DNA of 64,000 bases from Emiliania huxleyi CCMP1516 (lineage: Eukaryota > Haptophyta > Isochrysidales > Noelaerhabdaceae). The stretch is taken from the NCBI RefSeq assembly GCF_000372725.1, contig NW_005201732.1, positions 4,098 through 68,097 on the forward strand, in the 5' to 3' direction. Below the pieces are notes generated by a model that did not search any database, had not been told where the DNA came from, and worked only from the letters and a program-made list of their open reading frames with translations. The stretch's first letter is position 1, and every line of letters starts with the position of its first letter. Both the position numbers and the translations under genes were made by a program. Below, piece after piece: positions 1 to 10,300 of the stretch.

Positions 1-53
1 TGCGGCGGTGGCGATGGCGGCGGTGGTGATGGTGGCGGCTGCGGCGGTGGCGC

Positions 54-86
<33 letters not shown>

Positions 87-512
87 TAGCGGCGGTGACG
101 GCGGTGGTGGCGATGGTGGTGGTGGCGACGGCGGCGGCGGCGACGGTGGCGGAGGCGACGGCGGTGGCGGCGACGGGGGTGGTGAGGGTGGTGGTGGCGT
201 CGGCGGCGGCGAGGGCGGCGGCGATGGCGGCGGCGGCGAGGGCGGCGGCGATGGCGGCGGCGGTGACGGGGGAGGTGGTAACGGTGGTGGCGACGGCGGT
301 GGTGGCGACGGCGGCGGCGGCGACGGTGGTGGCGGAGATGGCGGCGGTAGGGGCGGAGGCGACGGCGGTGGCGGCGACGGCGGCGGAGAAGGGGGCGGTG
401 AGGGTGGTGGCGGTGAGGGCGGCGGTGAGGGAGGGGGGCTTGGCGGTGGAGACGGCGGCGGTGGCGAGGGCGGTGGAGGGGATGGCGGTGGCAGGCCTGG
501 TGGCGCCGGGTA
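1..512 (-). repeat. Trinucleotide-rich repeat coding for a Pro/Ser tail
   Basis: This is nearly pure GGN/GAN triplet sequence on the plus strand. In the minus frame of the IPT/WSC protein it reads as CCN proline codons with regular TCN serines, giving an SPPPP-like tail of about 170 residues. It is coding low-complexity sequence, not an independent plus-strand Ala/Val gene. Confidence 0.85.
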
Positions 513-3500
513 AAACGAGTTTATCCAATCGGGTAGGAGCGCAGTGGACGGGACGATGGCAGGGATGCGGCACTGGAGGCTGGTAGGGGCAAGTGACAGG
601 ATTGCGCAAGGCGAGTCGCCCACCAGGACCTCAGCCGCTAGGCCCATTCGGTCAAAGCCGGCCCCCGTGACCGTGAGCGTGGCGCCACCCCCGACTGAGC
701 CAGCTGAGGCGGAGAGAGTCAGCATGGCCGGTTCGATCCGAATGATGACATCGTCGGCGACCTCAGCGGCTCCGACGCCCGACACGACGGCGCTGATGCC
801 AAACTCGCCCAGCGGCATCGAGCCGACGGTGCAAGTGATCATGGTAGAGCTGGCATTGATCACCGGACACGGCACTGTTCCGATGTGTACCTCCGCGGGT
901 ACGGCCAAGTCCGTTCCAATGAGGCCAAGGGTCATGCCATCGTATCCGGAAGACGACGTGAGCGATGTCACCCTCGGTGCCGGCGAATGCGTAAAGGCGA
1001 GGGGCACCGTGTTGCCCAAGGGCGAGGTGAGACTCACGTTGGCGATTCCCTCGGGGTGTGGGCCAGTGATGCAACAGACCTGCGTACTGTTGACGCTTTC
1101 GAGAGCGCAGGCGGCGTCGCCAATACTAACCGCGTTTGTCTCTGCGAGCCGCTGTCCGCTCATGCAAAGCCGGAGCCCGCCAGCAGCAGAGCCCGAGACC
1201 GCATCCAGTGCTTCCAGCAGAGGTGCGCTGGAGGAGCCGAGGAGGGTGTACGCCGACTCGATTCGGCTCGACTCGACAAGTTCATCGCTCTCGTCCCGGA
1301 TGGACACCTCAACCGCTGCCAGCACATCGTCTGGGCGTGAAGCGTCTTGCGCGGCAGTCGTTGTGCAAACAAGCTGACCCGAGGCCGTCGAGGAGGTGAG
1401 GACCTCGCAGCCTGCAACGCTCACACTCGACGCGACGAGTGACACCGACATGCGCGCTGGGTTGTCGCTGAAGCCCGCGCCCATGATTGTGAGCAGCGTG
1501 CCTCCGGCGGCGGTGCCAGCAGTGGTCAGCACGCTGGAGACGCTCAGCACTCCCCGGACTATCAGCCCTGCAGGAGACAGCGCGTAGCCATGTGGCCGAA
1601 TGCGGAGGAGTACAGGCTCGCCGGCCGAGGCGGAGCATGCTGGCATCGTGCAGGACACCTGGGAGGCGCTAGAGGAAACCAGTGGGCACGACTTGCCGCC
1701 GCACACGGTAACAGATGGCGCCTCGACGCCCGCATCGAGATTGGTGCCGTATAGGACGAGATTCTCGCCGGCGACGAGCGCGGCGCCAGAGAGGGAGTCG
1801 ATCGCAGGGACGTCCGTTCTGAAGCCGAACGAGCATGGCGACGGAGCTGATGCGTTCCAGTTGGCGTACACAGAGAGCGTGCGCTCCCTCCACGGGCCGG
1901 TCTGCTCCCCGCCACAGAGCTGGCTCGAGTCGCCCGAGCAGGGCACGTGGCATGCCTTGTCCTCTCTCTTGTCGGTGGCCAGTGGCACGCGCTCCAAGCA
2001 CCGGCATCTGTGCTGCGACACCGCAATCGCTGGCCACCCGGCGCATTCCAGCGCGCACCTTCCCAGTTCGAGTTGCCCGGTCCATTCGTACACGCGGGAC
2101 TGCGCAATGGACTCGCGCACAAAGCAGCCCACAAAGGCGCTGTCCCAGTCGGCGCAAACTGCTGTGCTCTGCGTCCCCACACGGACGCTTACCATCGCGT
2201 TGGGGCTGGCCGCGGTAAGGTAGCGGCCGGGGACAGGAGTGAAGCTGATGCCTCCGGGCGAGACCTCCTCCACAGATACGGTCACCTCGCCGTCGGGCGA
2301 TCGAGCGAGCGTGGAGCCGTTCACAGAGAGCAGCGGGTGGTCTCCCGAGCGGAGGTACGTCACGGTGAATATTGACGTCGCGTGTCCATCGCCTCCGCGT
2401 TGCACGAGCACCGATGAGCCGACCGCCGCGCCGATGACTGCCGCCGCCGATGTCTCACTCGCGTCCCAAGCCAGAAGGGCGCCCGACCCGACGGTCGCGC
2501 CGCCGCTGAGGCACGAGCGAGACTCGACTAGCGTCACCGTAGCCAGCACCTTTGCCTTAGGCCGAACGCCGAGCAGAGGCAGCGCCGCCTGCGTGGCGCA
2601 GCTCGCCCACGGCGCGAGCAGAGAGAGCCGGAGCACCACCATACTTTCATTGCGGCTCGTCACCTCTGCCGTCAGGCCGGCGTACGTGTCCCCCACTAAT
2701 GGCAGGAACGCCGCCTCGATATCCGCCGCGCTTGCCGAACCGGCGGCGATGGGCAGCGAGCGTCGCCCCGAGAGGACGAGCTCTATTGAGGCGGCTGGGT
2801 CGGCTAAGATGCAGTCTGGCTCGAGGCACGAGAGGACAATCTCCTGCACGGGGGCAGCTGCCAAACTCTGTGCGAGCGTGATGCGCTGCACTTCGTGCGT
2901 CACCGTCTCGCGATGGAGCTGCGATGAGACGGTGCTCGCGTGCTCGAGGCGCGATGTGGCAAATTCCTCGCACGACGCGGCGGCGGTCAGGTCATACGCG
3001 GCGACATGCCGCGCGGTCTCGCACACGTTGTCATTCTTGAACCTCAAGGCTGCCGGCACGCAAATCTGCTCACGATGAGCCCCTGTCGCCCTGCCATCGA
3101 CGGCTCTGCAGCAATGTGCCCGATCTGTGATGGATGAGCACGCGGTCTGCGAGCCGAGCATGACCCGACTGACGTAGGAGGTGTTGGCAGGGGCCACGCC
3201 TCGTGCAGGACACGCGGCGACGTCGGAGACTCCACGCCGGTACTCTGACGCCGCAGCCTCCGAGTCGATGCACACTGCACCGTATTCGAACGTTGTCGTC
3301 GCTGGCACGCAGAGCTTACCGTCGCTGGAGATGGACCCGCAACATTCAGCGCGGTCAGTGATGTCACTGCACGAGCCCAACCGTTTGATGCGCGCGCGCA
3401 GTCGCCGGCTCGGCAACTCAAGGCTATGCGGCGCCTCGAGGTGCAGCCTTGACGCAAGGCCGCATGTGCCGGCCGCGCCCCCCTCACAGCGCACCTCCAG

Positions 3501-4832
3501 GTAGTACGAGCCGTTGGCGACCACGGGAAGTCTGGCAGTGACTGGCCCATGAGCCAGAGCGTCCACCCGCCACGGCTCGGAAGCTCTCACCTCGGAGGTT
3601 CCAACCGCAGCGATGAGGCTGAGACCGCTGGCAGCCTCGGAGCCCGACCATCGAAGCTCGGACGCGTGTGAGAGCTTCAGTGAGAAGGAGACGTGGCCGG
3701 AGATCGGCGAGACGAACCAGCCCGCGAGGGTGGAGCCTACGACTGCACTCGGCGCCGCCCACCCCGGAGTCTCAAAGCTGTCGAGGCGGATGGAGTCTCC
3801 GTCAGAGCTGGTCCACATGACGCCGCGTTCTCCCTGCCAGGGGCCGTCGCCTCCAGCGGCGGAGGCCCGCTGCTGTACGATGCACGAGACGATCCCAGGT
3901 TTGAGCTCTGTGACCTGGCAGGTGGAGCCACCGACATCGACCGCCAGCGCCGAGGGCTCGGCGCCAAACCCGGATCCGGTCACAGTAAGCGCGGTGCCGC
4001 CCGTGACGTAGCCCGATGGCGGAGAGACGCTTGTGACTTTTGGGAGAATCTCGAGATCGAAGGTTCGTCTCTCTGCAATGTCGATGCTGCGATCGACGAG
4101 GAAGTGCCTGAGCGCCCAGCCGCGCCCAGCCTCGCTGGTGTCGAGCAGCGACACGTTGAAGAAGCCAGACGCGACATTCTCGCTAGCCTCGAGGCGGCAT
4201 CCAAACGCAGAATCGCTCGAGTACGCGAGCGCAACCTCAGACCCTGCCGGCCGGGAGGCGCATCCGACGACCGCTCGTGTTGAGGACGACGTCAAGCTCG
4301 CGCGAAATGCGGGCGGTCCCACCGCGCCGCCGTTGATGCCGCGGCCGCCGAGGCGGAGGAGGCCGCCCGGCAGAATGCTGGGCGTGAAGATATCTGTAAG
4401 CCGCGGCGCGCCTCCTAGGTCGAACTGAACAAAGCAGCCGTGGTTGGCGCCACCAACGTGCCAGCAGTCGGCGTGGCGGCCGCCCTTTACCAGCCATAGC
4501 GGCACGAGGTGCAGGTTCTGACCTGGCGCGTAAGCCTCGTCCGGTTCAGGCAGGCCATCTGGCAGCAACGTGCAGTGCAGGCGGCGGTTGCTGGAGGTGA
4601 AGCCCTCGAGCTCGCACCGGCCGGTGCCACCGACGCCCAGCAGAATAGTCGGCGGGTTGAATGGATCGCCCAGGTTTGCCCCGGAAATGTAGAGCGAGGC
4701 GCCGCCGCCCGGCGAGAGGTGGGTCAGCTCACGCTCTGAGGGGCCAGTGACCCGGTTGACGACGGCAGCGTGAGGTCCGGAGAGGAAGAGGAGGAGGAGC
4801 AGGCCTGGCGTGGCCTGTGCTGCCTGGCGCAT
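1..4832 (-). CDS. Secreted multidomain IPT/TIG-PA14-WSC protein, C-terminus cut by window edge
   Basis: One minus-strand frame is open from the ATG at 4832 to the left edge (at least 1,610 codons, no stop), so the C-terminus is missing. Residues 1-24 form a signal peptide with a Leu-rich core (GLLLLLFLSG). IPT/TIG-type beta-sandwich repeats follow: one near 30-90, a classic one near 262-325 (VTGGTALTVTGSGF), then about five between 1000 and 1430 (for example VGGGATLTVTGAGF near 1380). A PA14-like domain lies near 330-470 (GWFVSPISGHVSFSL). A WSC carbohydrate-binding domain lies at 898-990 (VGCF..., CRCLERVP, VPCSGD..QLCGGE). From about residue 1440 the chain is a PPPPSPPP-type proline/serine repeat like pherophorin or extensin. 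IPT plus PA14 resembles the fibrocystin-L family; the WSC and proline tail are algal additions. It probably acts at the cell surface or in the extracellular matrix (inference). No intron is needed. Confidence 0.88.
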
Positions 4833-5198
4833 GGCTGTGCACGCACGTCCAGCGGCGCGCGGTTTGTCGTTTCGCTGTTACATTTCGCTGGACGCGTCAT
4901 TCGATCTCGGGTTTCAGGTCACAAAAGCGACTACATGTACCTCGTACTTCCGTTCGTCCGACTCATCCCGCCACCCTCGCGCCTCGGCATACAAGGGGCA
5001 AGGCCATGGCCCATGGGACCCCAAATGCTACCAACATTCAACATAATTACTCATAGAGGTTAGAGCCGGGTCGCGACATACCATTTTTAACATCTTGAGC
5101 TCGTATGTATCGTATGGATGTTTGTTCGATCGACGTTTAAGGCCAACACGCACTCGCAACCCTCTCGCGCCCCTCCACGCTCACAGTCACAGCCACAC
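4833..5198. other. Intergenic, 366 nt
   Basis: This stretch separates the stop of the Frag1/DRAM-like gene (5199) from the start of the IPT/WSC gene (4832), both on the minus strand. It must hold the 3' end of the first and the promoter of the second. It is less GC-rich than its surroundings near 5020-5110. I see no conserved element. Confidence 0.6.
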
Positions 5199-5995
5199 TC
5201 AGTCCCTTTTGGACTCTCGCTGCTCCCCGGCCGGGTCGAGCGCGCCGGCCAGCTCGACCGAGTACGAGGCGAAGAAGGAGGCGACGCAGAGCACGAGGCA
5301 GTACTGCTGCAGCCCGCCTGCGTCCGCCTCGGAGAGCGAGAGGACGCGCCGCGCGGGCGAAGCCGGGTGGAGCAGGAAGGCGGCGGGCAGCGGGAAGACG
5401 CTCGTGACGGCGCATGCGCCCTTGAAGAGCGCGCTTCGCCAGCCGACCCGGTACGAGAGCGGCGAGGCTGGCGGGGCCGTCACGCACAGCCGCATCCAGA
5501 GGGCCATGTGCGCGATCGCCGCTGCGAAGAAGACGGCGGCGGCGCTCTGGTGCAGCACCGAGTCGGCCCCGAGTCGCGCCTCCCCGCGCATCACCGCGGG
5601 CACGTCGCGCTGCAGCGGCACCGCGCCGACGACCGCGAGTCCGGCAAAGGCGGCGGCGCTGGTCGCCACGAGGCCGGGGTGCGCGGCGCCGGTGACGCGG
5701 CGGAGGTCTCGGAAAAACGCCGGCGCAACGCAGCCAAAGAGGAGCGACACGGCGGGGAACGCGACCTGACCGAGGGTTCTGCCCGGGCCGTCGTACATCA
5801 GCAGCGAGATTGGAGGCGTCACGACGCGGCCACCGCCCACAGAGACCTATCAGACATATCGTGGATCGCTGGCATGTCGAGCTTCCCGGGAGCACGGGCT
5901 CTTGGCCGAACCGGCGGAGAGAGTGCGTAGGCGGCAGCGATGGCGGTGGAGGCGACAAGGAGGATGCACGGCGGCAAGCAGGCGATCGGCCGCAT
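5199..5995 (-). CDS. Frag1/DRAM/Sfk1-family multi-pass membrane protein
   Basis: Two exons, 5995-5847 and 5778-5199, give 242 residues. The 68-nt intron is GT-AG (GATAG|GTCTCTG...GGGCAG|AACC); joining restores the family's N-terminal block (PAIHDMSDRTLGQVAFP). The start is the ATG at 5995, directly before the first hydrophobic helix (CILLVASTAIAAAYAL). Further helices include VAFPAVSLLFGCVAPAFF, a His-containing helix (HQSAAAVFFAAAIAHMALW) and a C-terminal QYCLVLCVASFFASYSVEL. This matches the Frag1/DRAM/Sfk1 superfamily, about 230-270 residues and six helices, whose members act in lysosomal/autophagy (DRAM), GPI-anchor remodelling (PGAP2/Frag1) or plasma-membrane phosphoinositide (Sfk1/TMEM150) roles. 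Which role applies cannot be read from sequence. A GA-repeat lies just upstream on the coding strand. Confidence 0.72.
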
Positions 5996-6104
5996 CGCAG
6001 TCAGTTCTTCGGTTCTTGTTCGTGCCAGTCCGAGCCAGTCAGCTGTGGAGGGCTTGTTGTGTCCGGCATACTCTGGGTTCGCCCCTTGGCTGCGGAGGGT
6101 GTGT

Positions 6105-6212
6105 CCGTGCTCTATCTTCTCTCTCTCTATATCTTCTCTCTCTCTGTGTCTTCTGTCTCTCTTTCTCTCTCGCTCTCTCTCTCTCTCACTCTCTCTCTCT
6201 CTCTCTCTCTCT

Positions 6213-6304
<92 letters not shown>

Positions 6305-6314
6305 CCCCCCCCCC
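6105..6314. repeat. CT/GA microsatellite with poly-C end
   Basis: About 190 nt of almost pure (CT)n on the plus strand end in a run of 14 C. Relative to the Frag1/DRAM-like gene it is a GA-repeat beginning about 110 nt upstream of the ATG, so it lies in its promoter or 5' UTR. It also generates long spurious Ser/Leu and Arg/Glu reading frames. Confidence 0.95.
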
Positions 6315-7338
6315 TGCAGGTGAAAAATCGCACGACCTCCCACCTTACCCTTGCCTCGAATCGCAAAACGATCGTTCCGGAAGAGAGAGAGAGAGCCGCG
6401 GGGTTGCTCGGAGTACTTTTCCCTCGAAGAGCACTTGGAGACCTAAGAGAGAGATTTTGAGCAATACCATTATACCAAACAACTCTAACACTCACACGTC
6501 ATTTGGGGCCTGGAGCCCTGGCATTTAAAGGTTGTTGGCCCTGTTCACGCGCGCGCGAGACGTGCAGACAGGGTTGCCAGGTGAGAGCGAATGGCGCGGT
6601 TCACGCCTCGCACAACAGAGAGAGAGATGCGCTCTGCATGGTGGGACATAAAAGAGAGCGAGTATTTGGGCGAGTAGGCCGTGCGGTCGACGCTGCCGCG
6701 CGCGACTTTGCGCGCGAGGCGGCGCAGCTTGAGAACGGCGGTGGGCGAGAAGCCGCCGAACGTTGAGACCTATTCCCCCCCCCCCGTCCCCCTCGGACAC
6801 GTCCCTCCCTGTCCTCTCGACTCGTTCCTCTACTTATATACATACTCTTGGAGCACTTGGAGTGCAGTCGGTAACCTCACATACTCGAGTAGTAGTTTTT
6901 TGGCGTTCCGGTGCCTACAAAAAATATCCGAGATCTGGAGCTGACCACAAGGGTTTGTGGCGATCACTGACTTACAGCGGACATAGTGGGCCGCGGACAT
7001 AATGACCTTAAATACATAATAAGAGAGAACTGGGAGAGAGAGAGAACTGTTGTCATAATACAGTCGTAAGTAGTTTTGTCAAATCTCTGAACAAACAACA
7101 AGAAACCTCTGTGAGGGTTTTTTGTTGGTTTTCAAAAATGTCTTCCCACCAATCTTCTCACACTCTCTCTCAGCTATCTCACACAAACAAAGTCGGTAAC
7201 GCTCGGCCTGTGACATCGTCCCTCAGCGGCCCAACGAATTTTAGAATTTTCGTGGTGTACTCGCGAAAAAAAATTTTTTGTTGGCGGCGCCTTGGCATCG
7301 CCATCAGCTCGGCGCGGCGGGTGAGGGAGGGGTGAGAG
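6315..7338. other. Intergenic region upstream of the PKS
   Basis: About 1 kb, with lower GC than the coding DNA. It holds a short dispersed motif at 6847-6869 that recurs inverted at 56758-56780, some GA-rich stretches near 7020-7050 and A/T-rich patches near 7080-7270. It must contain the PKS promoter. I recognise no core element and no convincing extra 5' exon. Confidence 0.5.
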
Positions 7339-10300
7339 ATGTGCTCAGAGAGGTCATATTTCGACCTCAACAATGCAGCTGCACACCTCTCCTCGCCAAC
7401 TGCAGCGTGTCGCCTCTGCAACGGCAACGGGCGCGGCGCCCGAATCCTTCGCCGCTCAGGCATGCACTGCTACGCTCGACGCTGTTTTCCGCGAGCACCG
7501 CCCTCAGCCCCCACGCCCTCTCCCGATCCCGATGCTGCACAGGTGCAGGTGCTGCCCACATACCAGGCCAGCGGGCTGCGAGGCATCTGCCTGCAGCACC
7601 TCCGGCTGGCCGCGTTTGCCGCTCGACGACAGCACTCTCCGCCTCCGCCGCTCGCGACGGCCGCCTCCCTGGCGGCCGACTCTGTCTGCCCGGCCCCCGC
7701 CGCCACCGTGGCGAGCGTGCAGATCGAGGTCGAGGCACTGCTCGGCGCGCCGCTCCCGTCGGCCGACCGCGGCCTGATGGAGCTCGGCCTCGACTCGTTT
7801 GACATCGAGGAGCTCGCGCAGCGGCTCGCCAGCCGGCACCCTCTCTCCGCCCTAGCGCCCTCGGACCTCTTTGGCGCGCCGACGGTCTCGGCGCTCGCCG
7901 CGCTCATCAGCCAGCGCACCGCTGGCGACGGCTCACGGCCATCGGCGGACCCTCCTCACGCGGCGGGTCCCGCGGTGCACGCCGCTGCCCGCCTCACCAG
8001 CCTCGCCGCCTCGCTGCCGCCCGCGAGCGGGCCACGCGGCACGCGAGAGATGGCGGCGTCGGGCGCGGACGTGGTGAGCGAGGCGCCGGCGGAGCGCTGG
8101 TCTCTCCCCGCCACCGACGCGGCCGCGGGCCGGATGCGCCACGGCGCGATCTTGAGCGGCGTCGAGCTCTTCGACGGCGCCTTCTTCGGCGTCTCGCCCG
8201 CCGAGGCGGCGGCAATGGACCCGCAGCAGCGGCTGCTGCTCGAGCGCGGGTACGAGGCGCTGCACGGCGCAGGCCTCGCCCGCCACGAGCTGCTCGGCCT
8301 CTCGACGGGTGTCTTTCTCGGAGCGAGCTACAGCGACTTTGAGCGCCTTCTCCACGGCAAGGCTCCGCCCTCCGCGTACGCCGCCACCGGCGGCAGCCTC
8401 GCCGTCGCGTCGGGCCGCCTGTCGTACACCCTCGGCCTGCAGGGGCCTGCTGTCTCGTACGACACTGCCTGCTCGGCCGCCCTCACAGCCAGCCACGCCG
8501 CCACGAGTGCGCTGCGGCTCGGCGAGTGCGAGAGCGGGCTGGTGGCCGGCGTCAGCTTGATGCTGCTCCCCGATGTGAGCCACAGCTTCGCTGTCGCGGG
8601 CATGCTGTCGGCGCTCGGCCGGTCCCACACCTTTGACCGCCGGGCCGACGGGTACGCCCGTGGCGAGGCGTGCTGCGCTTGGCTTCTGCAGGGAGGCGCG
8701 ACGGCTCGCCGGCCGGTCGCCTCGGCTCTGGGCAGCTGCGTGCGGCAGGACGGCAAGAGCGCCAGCCTCACCGCGCCCAACGGGCTCGCGCAGCAGTCGC
8801 TCCTCGAGGCGGCGCTCGCCGACGCAGCTGTGGTCGCCGACAGCCTCGCCTGCTCGGAGGCGCACGGCACGGGCACGTCGCTCGGCGACCCGATCGAGGC
8901 GCGGTCGCTCGCCGCGGCGGTGCTCGCCCGGCGCGGCGGCGGCGAGGCGCTCGCGGTGGGCAGCATCAAGGCCAACTGCGGCCACGGCGAGCCGGCGGCG
9001 GGCGCGGGCGGCCTGCTGCGCCTGTTGCTTGGTCTGTGCGGCGCGGAGGCGCCGCCCAACGCGCAGCTGCGGGCGCTCAACCCGCTCGTGAGTGCGGCGG
9101 TGGCGGGCAAGGCGTGCGTGCTGCCGACTCAGCTGGCGGCGCTGCGCTCGACGGCCGCGGCGGCCGGCTCGCAGGAGGGCGGCGTGAGCTCGTTCGGGTA
9201 CAGCGGCACGATTGTGCACGCGGTGCTGCGCGTCACGCCCGGCGGAGAGGCGCTTGTGGCGCTCGTCCGGCGGGCAGAGAGCGGCCCGCGGTACCGGCGG
9301 CTGTGCTACAGCCTCGGCCCCGCCCGGGCTGCTGCAGAGGCGCCGGGGAGACGCCGCCTGTACGAGCTCACGTGGCGCTCGGTCGGACTCGCTCCTCCGC
9401 AGTCGCCCGACGTTGTCATTACTTGCGCCGCCATCGGCGATCGGCTGTCGGCGTCGCCGCGTGCTGCCGCCGCACTCCCTCTCGAGCGGCTGGCCTCCCC
9501 GCACCTCTCCCGCCTCTCTCTGTGGCTTCCGCCCGCCGGCAGCTGTGCACCGCAGGTCGACGCGCTGGCCGTCTTGGTCGAGCTCCTGCGCACCCTCGTG
9601 GCACTGGTGGGCGAGGGCAGCCCTCGCCGACCCGCGCCGCAGCTCCAGCTCGTCGCCTCCACCTCGAGCCTCGCGGTCCCTCTTGCGCGCGCAGGACAGG
9701 TGGCGCACGCCGGCCTGCTGGGCTTCTCCCGGGTCGTCTGGCGGGAGGCTCCCAGCCTCCGGTTCGGGCTCGTCGACTGCGCCCTGCGGCTGCGGCGCGG
9801 GGAGAAACCTCAGCTGTGGCTTCGCGAGGCGGAGGGCTCGCACGTGGCCGTGCAAGGCCGTCGGGGCTTCAGCGCTGGCCTCTGCTCGAGCAACGTCTCG
9901 TCGCGGCGGAGGGGGAGGGAGCAGGGCAGCTCAACGCCAGAGCAGCAGCTCGTCACCGGCGGCATGGGTGGCCTCGGTCTCCAGACCGCCCTGATGCTGG
10001 CGCGCCGGCGCGCTGGCGGTGCGGAGATTGTGCTGCTCTCGAGGAGCGGCGCGGTGGCGCACACAGGTCAGGGTCTTGAGGCGACCCTCAGGCTGCTACG
10101 CACACGCGCGAGGGCCCTGAGCATCCTCGCTGCTGATGTCGGGTGCGCGACAGACGTGACCTCTGCCCTTGCGGCGGCCCCGCGCGTTGGCCGCATCGTG
10201 CACGCAGCGGGAGTCCTCCAGCGGTCGTTGCTCCAAACCACGGGCCGTGCCGAGCTGTCGATCGCCTTCCACGCGAAAGCGCGCGGCTGCTTCCTGCTGC

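Noticed and set aside
8-586. Ala/Val-rich plus-strand frame over the triplet repeat
   Set aside because: It opens with GTG and is pure low complexity; the complementary strand continues the IPT/WSC protein as an SPPPP tail.
544-3078. Plus-strand frames of about 280 codons (544-1377, 2239-3078)
   Set aside because: They are antisense to the continuous minus-strand IPT/PA14/WSC frame, whose domains are clear.
5118-5930. Long overlapping frames on both strands around the Frag1/DRAM-like gene
   Set aside because: They are Arg/Gly-rich shadows; only the 5199-5778 plus 5847-5995 minus frame shows membrane helices and family motifs.
7933-9855. 640-codon minus-strand frame opposite the PKS
   Set aside because: It is antisense to KS1 and its flank, is Arg/Ala/Gly-rich as expected for the complement of GC-rich codons, and has no family features. 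The same holds for 15109-17007 (-) and 18706-19839 (-).
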